The notes beneath the pieces are model-generated. The model had not been told where the DNA came from, made no database searches, and saw only the letters and a list, made by a program, of their open reading frames with translations. Position numbers and translations under genes: made by a program. Below, in pieces: positions 43,210 through 50,016 of a stretch of 64,000 nucleotides of DNA. Location: assembly GCF_036388275.1 (NCBI RefSeq), contig NZ_DASVSF010000100.1, forward strand, positions 186,001 to 250,000, in the 5' to 3' direction. The first letter of the stretch is position 1, and the number at the start of each line of letters is the position of its first letter. Source of the DNA: Longimicrobium sp. GTDB taxonomy: Bacteria; Gemmatimonadota; Gemmatimonadetes; Longimicrobiales; Longimicrobiaceae.

Positions 43210-43702
43210 CGGGCACCAGGAAGGAGATGGGCCTCACGCGGCCTACGGTGACGCTTCCCCGGACGGGGACGCGGGCCGTGCCCAGGGGGGCGGCAGCGGC
43301 GGAGGGCGAGAGCGCCGCCTCCACCCGCACCCGCAGCGCCGGCTCCGCGCCAGGCGCCACCCGCACCACGCGCCCGGACCAGGGCCCGCCCCTCCCCTGC
43401 CCCGCCACCTCGACGCGCACCGGCATTCCCGCTTTTACCCCGCTGCCAGGCGGCAGGAAGAGCACGCCCACCGCCCCCGGCGGGGCGCCACCTGCCGCTG
43501 CCGTCATGTAGCCTTCCCCCTGCACGCGGGCGGGAACGGAGCCCAGCACCGCCCAGGCCAGCGCCAGGGCCAGCAGCACGCCCGCCGCCGCGAGCATCAG
43601 CCACTCATGCGGGGGGGTCAGCCGCAGCAGCTCGTCCAGTTCGTCGGTAGCGGTCAGCCGCTCCAGGGCGGACTTGCGATAGACTTCGGCTTCGTTGGCC
43701 AT
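43190..43702 (-). CDS. short HlyD-like secretion protein of the NHLP exporter
   Basis: This 170-residue protein begins MANEAEVYRKSALERLTATD with the N-terminal pattern of NHLM secretion (HlyD-type) proteins (RKSALERL...SPE/TDELDELL), then one membrane helix (WLMLAAAGVLLALALAWAVL) and a small beta domain. Family members are usually about 400 residues with long coiled coils and a lipoyl domain. Both are absent here, leaving only the anchor and a barrel-like part. It sits between the modification genes and the two ABC genes. Confidence 0.8.
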   Translation of the reverse strand: MANEAEVYRKSALERLTATDELDELLRLTPPHEWLMLAAAGVLLALALAWAVLGSVPARVQGEGYMTAAAGGAPPGAVGVLFLPPGSGVKAGMPVRVEVAGQGRGGPWSGRVVRVAPGAEPALRVRVEAALSPSAAAAPLGTARVPVRGSVTVGRVRPISFLVPGAGDGR

Positions 43703-43703
43703 G

Positions 43704-44768
43704 TCAGGTGCCTGCTGAAGCCGTCGGGGCTGTGCCCCCGGCCAGGGTGCCGGGCGAATCCAGCGCCATCCGGCGGAGTGGCGCGCCGACGCCGGGACAC
43801 CACCGCGCGCGGGCCTCCCAGCACGCGCGCCACCACACCGGGTCCGCCGCCGCCGCGGCCTCCGCGGCGCGCCACAGCATGCGCGCCAGGTACACCTCCT
43901 GAGGGTTCAGCAGTCCCAGCCGGTTGGCCGTCATGTGAAGCTGCGAGGCGGCGATGGACCAGCGGCGGAACTCGTCCGCCCCCGCGATGGCGCCGGCCAG
44001 CGCGGCGGCGGCGAGGACGTCGGGCCCGGCGTCGCCGGCGGACAGGGCGTCCAGCTCGTGGCGCACCAGCCGCTCCATGGAGCCGCCCCCCCGCTCGAAC
44101 GCCTCGTCGCCGCGCGCCACGAAGGCAGGGAGGACTTCGCCCATCAGCCGGACGCCGCTCCCCGCCAGCTCGGTGAAGGCCGCGCCGTCCGGGGCCAAGC
44201 CCCACGCCTGCCGCACCAGCAGGCGGGCGGCGCCAGCCAGGCGCGCCCCCGCCGGCTGTCCCGCCGAGACGTGAAGCCAGGAGAGCGCCCGGGCGCTGGA
44301 GACGGTGAAGAAGTCCAGGGAGTGCTCCAGCAGCGCGGGCCCGCCGTACCGCTCGGTTTCGAAGACCACCGGCGCGTCCTGGACGCTGTTGTCGGGGTAC
44401 ACCAGATCCTCGCGCTCCACGGCCAGGGCGTCCCCGGCCAGGATCCCGCGGTTCTCACGGCGGATCTCCTCCGCCGGGCGCGGCGCCGTGGAGGGGTACA
44501 GGCGAAAGAACTCCTCCGTGCGCGCGCGCACTCGCTCCGTGACGACCGTCCCGGCTCCGGACGGCAGCTCGAGCCGCAGCCGCACGTGGGGGCCGCCCAG
44601 GTGGTACCGCACGAAGAAGCAGCGCCGCAGCACCCCCTCCTGCCACAGCTCGCCAACCAGCGGCGCCACCACCCCGGTCAGGAGGGCGTCGCGGTCGGCG
44701 TGGTAAACGAGGTGAAAGCCGTGCCAGCCGCCATCGGCGGGGCGCCCGGGACCAGGCTGCGTTCCCAT
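43704..44768 (-). CDS. lantibiotic dehydratase C-terminal (elimination) domain protein, RLR subtype
   Basis: This 354-residue protein is of the SpaB-C/thiopeptide-type bacteriocin biosynthesis family. Seen: WHGFHLVYHADRDALLTGVV, then CFFVRYHLGGPHVRLRLEL (the conserved Arg pair after GPH) and near the end ASQLHMTANRLGLLNPQEV with the conserved His and Asn-Arg. In class I LanBs this domain removes glutamate from glutamylated Ser/Thr to leave dehydro residues. In stand-alone form it works with a split LanB. The ATG at 44768 lies inside the remnant of a decayed paralogue. Its stop is two bases from the HlyD start. Confidence 0.85.
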   Translation of the reverse strand: MGTQPGPGRPADGGWHGFHLVYHADRDALLTGVVAPLVGELWQEGVLRRCFFVRYHLGGPHVRLRLELPSGAGTVVTERVRARTEEFFRLYPSTAPRPAEEIRRENRGILAGDALAVEREDLVYPDNSVQDAPVVFETERYGGPALLEHSLDFFTVSSARALSWLHVSAGQPAGARLAGAARLLVRQAWGLAPDGAAFTELAGSGVRLMGEVLPAFVARGDEAFERGGGSMERLVRHELDALSAGDAGPDVLAAAALAGAIAGADEFRRWSIAASQLHMTANRLGLLNPQEVYLARMLWRAAEAAAAADPVWWRACWEARARWCPGVGAPLRRMALDSPGTLAGGTAPTASAGT

Positions 44769-45110
44769 GCGTACAGGATCAGGGGGATCTCGGCGCCCAG
44801 CAGCTGGCCGAGAAGGTTCAGGGTGCGACGGTTCACTTCGCGTCGCGCCGCGCATCACTGCTCCGGGCCACCGCCAGGTGCGCATCCATACGGGCGCGGA
44901 CGCGCGCGAGCACGGCGCCGGCTGCCTCGCAGGGAACGCCCAGGAACAGGAACACGTGATGGCCGCGCGCCTCGAACCGCGTGCACCACCCGCCCCTCGC
45001 CAGTCCCTCGACGCGCAGCTTCGGAACGACGGCCCCCGCCAGGACGCGGCTTTTCCCGCGCCTCAGCAGTACACGTTGCCAGCGAGCCAGGTCAGCGGCA
45101 AGGCCCGCCG
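44763..45110 (-). pseudogene. decayed, internally deleted elimination-domain paralogue
   Basis: Pieces homologous to the intact gene at 45813-46763 remain in shifted frames. LTWLAGNVYC (about 45093-45067) ends at a TGA. One frame over, KSRVLAGAVVPKLRVEGLAR and CTRFEARGHHVFLFLGVP follow, ending at the stop 44833-44835. Then, after the middle of the protein has been lost, a C-terminal scrap LNLLGQLLGAEIPLILYAWE (44836 downward) matches LYAWQRGL of the intact copy. The scrap overlaps the start of the next gene in another frame. Confidence 0.8.
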
Positions 45111-45234
45111 CGTGGCGGCCCGTCCGGCGCGGGGCCGAAGCGCTTTCGCGGCGACGTCCGAAGGCACCGCCGCCCGCGGGGGGCGGGGGTGCCGGGCGGC
45201 GTTCCCATTGTTTCCCGGGGCGCCGGCGCCGCGC

Positions 45235-45384
45235 TCACGTCGGTGACGGCCCCGGGTTCGAGCATGAGTAGCACGAGCAGCACTGCGCGCCCCAGCTCGA
45301 GGCGCCGGCTACCTTCGCCAGCAGATCGTCCGTAAGCGGCTCGATGACGACATCGTCGATACCGTCGATGACTCGTTCCTTCAT
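45235..45384 (-). CDS. RiPP precursor peptide 1
   Basis: A 49-residue peptide with GGAGG eight bases before its ATG. The leader contains DDVVIEPLTDDLLAKVAGA and the core follows as SSWGAQCCSCYSCSNPGPSPT. It shares the I-E-P-L-(S/T)-D-D-L-L leader and the CCSC-x2-CS block with four other peptides in this locus. Predicted cleavage after AGA by the C39 transporter. The core offers two N-terminal serines ahead of four cysteines. The family is not one I can name. Confidence 0.85.
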   Translation of the reverse strand: MKERVIDGIDDVVIEPLTDDLLAKVAGASSWGAQCCSCYSCSNPGPSPT

Positions 45385-45484
45385 TCTGCTGCCTCCAGGC
45401 CGTGAGCCAGTGTAATTGCGATGCGCGAGGTCGTCCGGCCCTGGCGCGAACAGGTGGAATTGGAGCAGGGGCGCGGCGGCCCCG

Positions 45485-45513
45485 GGGCACCCCCGGAACG
45501 GCCGGGGGCGCCC
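45485..45513 (-). terminator. hairpin after precursor 2
   Basis: Twelve-base arms (GGGCACCCCCGG and CCGGGGGCGCCC on the plus strand, one G-U type pair) around a 5-base loop, 12 bases after the precursor 2 stop. It probably limits read-through, so that the short peptide message is more abundant than downstream genes. Confidence 0.65.
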
Positions 45514-45525
45514 GCCAGCCCGTGA

Positions 45526-45696
45526 CTACGGGCAGGTGCAGGGCGACGTCACCACCGGCGGCTTGGTGCTACCGCCGTTGGAGCAGTCCTGGCACGAGCA
45601 GCAGGTGGAGCCGCTGCTCGTGGCGCCCGCCACCGACTCCAGCAGGTCGTCGGACAGGGGCTCGATCTCCAGGTGGTCGATTCCGCTGAGGTGCAT
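45526..45696 (-). CDS. RiPP precursor peptide 2
   Basis: A 56-residue peptide, AGGAG eight bases before the ATG. Leader: HLEIEPLSDDLLESVAGA. Core: TSSGSTCCSCQDCSN followed by a longer tail GGSTKPPVVTSPCTCP that adds two more cysteines, six in all. It is nearly identical to precursors 4 and 5 through the CCSC-x2-CS block and differs after it. Confidence 0.9.
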   Translation of the reverse strand: MHLSGIDHLEIEPLSDDLLESVAGATSSGSTCCSCQDCSNGGSTKPPVVTSPCTCP

Positions 45697-45812
45697 GGTG
45701 ATACTCCTGGCGTTCTGAGCCGGTCAGGGCTCGGTGCGGCGCCCCACCCGCGGACGCGGGCGAGGGCGGTCCCCGCCTCGTGGGCGGGGCAAGGTGCCGG
45801 CCCCTCTCGCCC

Positions 45813-46763
45813 CTATCCTCCGTGCGGCGAGCCGGCCAGCGGCGGAGCGGCGCGCGGCAGCCCGCGCTGCCATGCGTACAGCACCAGCGGCACGTGAGCC
45901 GACACGGGCTGACCCATCGTGAGAAGCGCGCAGTGGGTCACCTCGCGAAGCGCCCGCCACCTTTCCATCGGCGAACGCGTGTCGGGGGCCAGGACGGCGC
46001 GCACCAGGCGCGCGGCCGCCTCGGCGGCAAACGGATGTACCGGGCCGGCCCACCCCGCGTCGAGCGCCGCGCGGTTCCGCTCTCCCACCGCGTTGGGAAG
46101 CGCGGCCAGCACGGCAGGCTCTTCGTCGCGAAGCCGCGCGGCCAGCGGGGGAAGCACCGTGGTCGCGTGATACCTCCACGCGTCCGGGCCGGCGCCGGCG
46201 GCTCGCAGGGCGGCGTCCACCGCGGCCACCCAGGCCACGGCCGGACCCGCCGACGGGGTGCCCCCCTGATCGGCGGCCCACAGCAGCACCTCGATGGCGG
46301 CTTCCCAGAACTCGTCTTCCACCGCGGGGGCCATCCCCCCGAAAAGCCACAGCGGGTACTCGTCGGCCTCCTGCTCGGCGACGGACACCGAGCCGTCGGG
46401 GGCCATTCCCGGCTCGCGATCCTGCGAGCACAGGTACTTGCCCCGGCACTCGGCGTGGCGGCGCTCGCGCTCGTCCGCGGGAATGGGCTCCGCGTCGGGG
46501 TTGGCGGCCAGCCATGCCTCCAGGCGGGCGGCGGCAAGGCCGCGGACCCGGGCCTCGGCGCCAGGGTTCACACCCAGCAGTAGGAACAGGTGGGGCCCGC
46601 GCGCGTCGAAGCGCGAGAACCAGGCACGGCGCACCAGCCCTTCGCCGTGAAGCTCGCGCACGAGCGGAGCAACGGCGGCGGACAGGAGCCGCGACTGCCG
46701 CGCCCCCCAGCAGTACGCGTTGACGGCCAGCCAGGCCGGCGTCGAAGAAGAGCCTACGGTCAT
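45813..46763 (-). CDS. elimination-domain relative, divergent subtype (FLLLG)
   Basis: This 316-residue protein is related to the SpaB-C family (WLAVNAYCWGARQSRLLSAA, GLVRRAWFSRFDARGPHLFL). The Arg pair that follows GPH in the other two copies is replaced by FLLLG, and the C-terminal His-x-x-Asn-Arg block reads CALLTMGQPVSAHVPLVLYA. It may therefore not carry out glutamate elimination. It could be a scaffold, a leader-binding partner or a different enzyme. Its ATG overlaps the stop of the preceding gene (ATGA). The pseudogene at 44763-45110 is its duplicate. Confidence 0.75.
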   Translation of the reverse strand: MTVGSSSTPAWLAVNAYCWGARQSRLLSAAVAPLVRELHGEGLVRRAWFSRFDARGPHLFLLLGVNPGAEARVRGLAAARLEAWLAANPDAEPIPADERERRHAECRGKYLCSQDREPGMAPDGSVSVAEQEADEYPLWLFGGMAPAVEDEFWEAAIEVLLWAADQGGTPSAGPAVAWVAAVDAALRAAGAGPDAWRYHATTVLPPLAARLRDEEPAVLAALPNAVGERNRAALDAGWAGPVHPFAAEAAARLVRAVLAPDTRSPMERWRALREVTHCALLTMGQPVSAHVPLVLYAWQRGLPRAAPPLAGSPHGG

Positions 46764-47455
46764 GGATACGCGACCACGAAGCCGGGAAGGCGCAGCATCT
46801 CGCGGACGAAGCGGTCGAAGTCGCGCATGCGGACCGCGTCGTCCAGCAGGTACGCGCGCACATCGTCCTGCTCCGCCGGCAGCTTGCCGAGCGAGGCGTA
46901 GAAGCGCCGCACGTCGTCGAGCCCCACGCCGCGCCCGTCGGGGAGCAGGCAGAACGGGCGGCTGCCCTTGAACATCGCCCTCACGTCGTCCACGTGGCGC
47001 CACATGTCGGCCCATCGCCGCTCGTTGCGGGCGATGCGGGCCAGGTGCAGGTGGAACTCGTGGCACTGGGTAGCCAGGGGCACCAGGCAGGGCAGGTGCC
47101 CGATCGCCAGCGCGATGGCGTCGGCGGCGGCCACCATGGCTCGCCGGGCCTCATCATGCCGGTCCAGCGAGTACCAGTAGTAGCCGTAGACGGCCTGGTA
47201 CCAGCGCTCCAGCAGGGCCCGGGTGGCGGGCGCGGCGTCTTCCGCCGCATCGACACCGGCGCGGAAGCGCCGCAGGTGCTCGGCTCCCTCGTCCCACGAA
47301 CGGCGCCGCAGCAGCGCGAGACAGTCCTGGTTCATGTCCACCAGGTGCTGGAAGCGGGAGTAGTCCTGCACCCAGCGCCGGCCCTCGTCGCCGCTGGCGG
47401 CCACGAAGTACAGCCACGAGGCGGCGAACCGGTCCGTGGGCTTGCTCTGCGGCAT
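46760..47455 (-). CDS. helical protein of unknown function in the RiPP locus
   Basis: This 231-residue protein begins MPQSKPTDRFAASWLYFVAA. It is almost all amphipathic helices rich in Trp, Tyr and Arg (QAVYGYYWYSLDRHDEARRA, RNERRWADMWRHVDDVRAMF), which suggests TPR-like repeats. No catalytic motif is visible. It lies between precursor 3 and the divergent elimination-domain gene and overlaps the latter by four bases, so it is very likely part of the pathway, perhaps as an adaptor. Confidence 0.7.
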   Translation of the reverse strand: MPQSKPTDRFAASWLYFVAASGDEGRRWVQDYSRFQHLVDMNQDCLALLRRRSWDEGAEHLRRFRAGVDAAEDAAPATRALLERWYQAVYGYYWYSLDRHDEARRAMVAAADAIALAIGHLPCLVPLATQCHEFHLHLARIARNERRWADMWRHVDDVRAMFKGSRPFCLLPDGRGVGLDDVRRFYASLGKLPAEQDDVRAYLLDDAVRMRDFDRFVREMLRLPGFVVAYP

Positions 47456-47472
47456 GGCGGGCGTGCGGGGTT

Positions 47473-47497
47473 CCGGGGCGGGCGCCGGGCGCCCCGG
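47473..47497 (-). terminator. hairpin after precursor 3
   Basis: Arms CCGGGGCG (47473-47480) and CGCCCCGG (47490-47497) flank a 9-base loop between precursor 3 and the helical-protein gene. Confidence 0.5.
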
Positions 47498-47520
47498 GCG
47501 GGTACGCCGGCGCGCGGCCT

Positions 47521-47679
47521 TCAATCTCTGCTACCCGGTCCGTTCTGTCCGGAGCAGTGCATGCACGAGCAGCAGTCCAGCCCGGTGGTGGTCATTGAGC
47601 CGCCCAGCGCCAGCTGGGCGTCGGTGAGCGGTTCGATCTGCAGGTTCTCGATCGACGCCACGGCGCGCGTTTCGTTCAT
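47521..47679 (-). CDS. RiPP precursor peptide 3 (divergent, GG leader)
   Basis: A 52-residue peptide with AAGGAG eight bases upstream. Leader: IENLQIEPLTDAQLALGGS. Core: MTTTGLDCCSCMHCSGQNGP and a short end. It keeps I-E-P-L-T-D and the CCSC-x2-CS block, but has a true double-glycine site (LALGGS) and three threonines in place of the TSSGST stretch. It is the most divergent of the five. Confidence 0.88.
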   Translation of the reverse strand: MNETRAVASIENLQIEPLTDAQLALGGSMTTTGLDCCSCMHCSGQNGPGSRD

Positions 47680-47713
47680 GGGAGCTCCTTCTGGCAATGA
47701 GGGTGATGATGGC

Positions 47714-47748
47714 GGTGCCCCGGGCCGGCGGACCGGCCCGGGGACACC
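47714..47748 (-). terminator. hairpin after precursor 4
   Basis: Plus-strand GGTGCCCCGGGCCGG pairs with CCGGCCCGGGGACACC (one bulged base) around a 4-base loop, starting about 15 bases past the precursor 4 stop. Confidence 0.65.
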
Positions 47749-47762
47749 GGTTCCTGCCGTTG

Positions 47763-47903
47763 CTAGGCCGCGACTTCCGTCTTGACCTTGGGCGGATTGG
47801 AGCAGTCCTGACAGGAGCAGCAGGTGGAGCCCGAGCTGGTCGCGCCCGCGACCGACTCCAGCAGGTCGTCCGACAGCGGCTCGATCACAATGTGGTCGAT
47901 CAT
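47763..47903 (-). CDS. RiPP precursor peptide 4
   Basis: A 46-residue peptide with GGAGGG eight bases before the ATG. Leader: IDHIVIEPLSDDLLESVAGA. Core: TSSGSTCCSCQDCSNPP and a charged tail ending EVAA. Predicted C39 cut after AGA gives a 25-residue core with four cysteines preceded by up to five Ser/Thr. An in-frame upstream ATG lies inside the ribosome site and is not used. Confidence 0.9.
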   Translation of the reverse strand: MIDHIVIEPLSDDLLESVAGATSSGSTCCSCQDCSNPPKVKTEVAA

Positions 47904-47973
47904 GGTGATACCCTCCATGTGGTGAGCCTTTCGGCCCGGTTCCAGGCGTTGGCCGCGACTGCGGGCAACGCGG

Positions 47974-47995
47974 CCCCACCCCGCGTGGGGTGGGG
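47974..47995 (-). terminator. hairpin between glycosyltransferase and precursor 4
   Basis: CCCCACCCC pairs perfectly with GGGGTGGGG around GCGT, 35 bases past the glycosyltransferase stop. Confidence 0.55.
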
Positions 47996-48029
47996 GTACT
48001 GCCCGCGGCGTGGGGCGCCGCGGCATCGG

Positions 48030-49691
48030 TCAGTAGACCAGGAAGTCGGCCGTGGTGCGGTCGACCGGCTGGACGGTGAACAGCACCTCGCCGGCTTCGG
48101 GCGGAACCCGGCCAGGCGCCAGCCAGCCGCGCCCGGGGCTCGTCCGCAGAAGCAGCCCGACTTCCAGCATCCACGCCACGGCTTCGTCGGCACCTCGTAC
48201 GCCGGCCAGCCGTTCGTCCAGCGCTCCCGCCGCGAGCGCCGGCTCGCGCCGCACCACGCCCAGCACGGCGCCGACCGCGGGGCGCAGGTCCGCGGGCACC
48301 TCCACCGCGAAGGGGTACAGGGGCGAATCCACGCGCAGCGTCGCACCGCCGCCGGCGGATTCCACCGCCGTGGCCAGCGACAGCACCTGCTCCCCGCGAG
48401 GCGGAGCGCCGGGCGGCACGTGGTGTCGGGTGACCGCTGCGAACGGCTCCACCAGCTCGCGGTACATCTGCTCGGAGCGCGGGCCGCGGCGGAACGGCGC
48501 GCGGTTCTCGGCGCGCGGCTCGCACAGGGCCCAGTACTCCTCGGCGAACTCCGTGGCCCGCAGGGGCTCGGAGGGCGTGTCGTGCCGCCCGGCAGCCCCC
48601 GACAGGAGCTGGTCGAGCAGGGCGGCCCACCCGGCCCGCGAGTAGCACTCGGCGGCGCGGGCTGCGCAGGCGGCGCGGAAGCGGGCGCGGGTGCCGGGGT
48701 CGCCCAGGAGCGCCGAGATCAGCCCCGCCGCCTCGTACCAGTCCACCTTCAGCCCCGTGGGCGTGGCCATCACGCTCACGTGGTGGCCCGTCACCCCGTC
48801 CAGGATGGTGTCGCGGAGGCCGCCCCAGGCGGTGCCCACGACGGGGGTGCCGCAGGCCATGGCCTCCACCTGCGCCATCCCGAAGTTTTCGTCGTGGTTC
48901 AGCGTGAGGTTCACGTGCACGTCGGCGGCGTTGTACAGCTCGCGCATGCGCGCGCCCCGGACGTGGCCCACCAGGTGCACCCGGTTGCGGGGCAGCCCCA
49001 GGCGCGCGATGGCGCGATCGATGGTGGCCGCGTAGTTCAGTGGCGCCACCCCGAATTCCATGAAGCCGCCCCCCCCGGTGACGGGCCCGGCCAGCACCAG
49101 GTGGGCGCGCGGGTGTTCGGCGGCCACCGCCGAAAAAGCGCGCAGCAGGGTGTGGACGTTCTTTTCGGGGGTCGTGCGACCGGCGTACAGCACCACCCGG
49201 TCGTCGTCTTCGAACCCCAGCGCGCGGCGCGCTTCGGCCCGCGCGGCGTCGTCCAGCGGAAAGAAGACGCGCGCGTCGACCGGGAAAGGAACTACCCGCA
49301 CCAGCGCGTTGTGGAAGAACTTGCGCGCCAGCTCCAGGTCGGCGGCGCAGTTGGCCAGGAGGACGTCGTTGGTGTTCAGGTAGGGCAGCTCGCCGCGGAT
49401 GGCCCACCCGCCGCGGGGCAGCGTTCCCAGCAGGAAGGGGACGAAGGGCACGGTTCCTCCCATCCGCTGGCGCACGGCCAGCATGGACGAGTTCAGCGCC
49501 CCGGCCACGACGTCGCAGCTGTCGAGGAACCGCTCCAGCATGAGCCGCCGCTCGTCGTCGCCCACGTACGGGTATTCGTGCGGCAGGAACACCAGTTCGT
49601 GGCGCTCGGAAAGCGCGTCGAACAGGTTCTTCGAAACCGTGCGGATGCTGTCCAGCGAAAACTGCGTGAACCAGTTCAGACCGACCTTCAT
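48030..49691 (-). CDS. GT4-type glycosyltransferase with extra C-terminal domain
   Basis: 553 residues. The first 380 or so form a GT-B glycosyltransferase: MKVGLNWFTQFSLDSIRTVS, YLNTNDVLLANCAADLELAR, VVLYAGRTTPEKNVHTLLRA and the donor site NFGMAQVEAMACGTPVVGTA. A linker follows, and then about 110 residues (DSPLYPFAVEVPADLRPAVG, DEAVAWMLEVGLLLRTSPGR) that look like a small winged-helix-type domain not usual in GT4 enzymes. Between precursors 4 and 5, it is the best candidate for glycosylating the peptides. The extra domain could bind the leader. Both are inferences. Confidence 0.82.
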   Translation of the reverse strand: MKVGLNWFTQFSLDSIRTVSKNLFDALSERHELVFLPHEYPYVGDDERRLMLERFLDSCDVVAGALNSSMLAVRQRMGGTVPFVPFLLGTLPRGGWAIRGELPYLNTNDVLLANCAADLELARKFFHNALVRVVPFPVDARVFFPLDDAARAEARRALGFEDDDRVVLYAGRTTPEKNVHTLLRAFSAVAAEHPRAHLVLAGPVTGGGGFMEFGVAPLNYAATIDRAIARLGLPRNRVHLVGHVRGARMRELYNAADVHVNLTLNHDENFGMAQVEAMACGTPVVGTAWGGLRDTILDGVTGHHVSVMATPTGLKVDWYEAAGLISALLGDPGTRARFRAACAARAAECYSRAGWAALLDQLLSGAAGRHDTPSEPLRATEFAEEYWALCEPRAENRAPFRRGPRSEQMYRELVEPFAAVTRHHVPPGAPPRGEQVLSLATAVESAGGGATLRVDSPLYPFAVEVPADLRPAVGAVLGVVRREPALAAGALDERLAGVRGADEAVAWMLEVGLLLRTSPGRGWLAPGRVPPEAGEVLFTVQPVDRTTADFLVY

Positions 49692-49759
49692 CGCGTCTTC
49701 ACCAACGGGGTGGGTGCAGGGCGCCCCACCGGCCCCGGGGGCCGGCGGGGGCCCGGCAC

Positions 49760-49788
49760 GCCCGGACCGGCACGCTGCCGGCCCGGGC
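49760..49788 (-). terminator. hairpin after precursor 5
   Basis: Thirteen-base arms (GCCCGGACCGGCA and TGCCGGCCCGGGC, one mismatch) around a CGC loop, 12 bases after the precursor 5 stop. Confidence 0.65.
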
Positions 49789-49799
49789 GGGCTGCCGAA

Positions 49800-49952
49800 T
49801 TACTCCGCGGAGGCTTCCACCTGCTTCGGCGGATTCGAGCAGTTCTGACACGAGCAGCAGGTCGAGCCCGTGCTGGTCGCGCCGGCCACCGACTCCAGCA
49901 GGTCGTCGGAGAGGGCCTCGATCACCAGGTCGTCGATCAGGTTCTTGTTCAT
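49800..49952 (-). CDS. RiPP precursor peptide 5
   Basis: A 50-residue peptide directly downstream of the dehydratase gene. Two adjacent ATGs (49955, 49952) are possible; AAGGAGG lies at the better distance for 49952. Leader: NLIDDLVIEALSDDLLESVA then GA. Core: TSTGSTCCSCQNCSNPP and a tail ending EASAE. It differs from precursor 4 mainly at the two residues inside the cysteine block and in the tail. Confidence 0.9.
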   Translation of the reverse strand: MNKNLIDDLVIEALSDDLLESVAGATSTGSTCCSCQNCSNPPKQVEASAE

Positions 49953-50016
49953 CATACTGCCTCCTTGTGGCTGAGCCGGGGCTGCCGGCTCGGGGATGGA
50001 AACCCCGCCCGCGGAA

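Noticed and set aside
47521..49407. 628-codon frame running through the glycosyltransferase into precursor 3
   Set aside because: Only the last 52 codons (from the ATG at 47679) are used; the rest is the glycosyltransferase gene read in the wrong frame.
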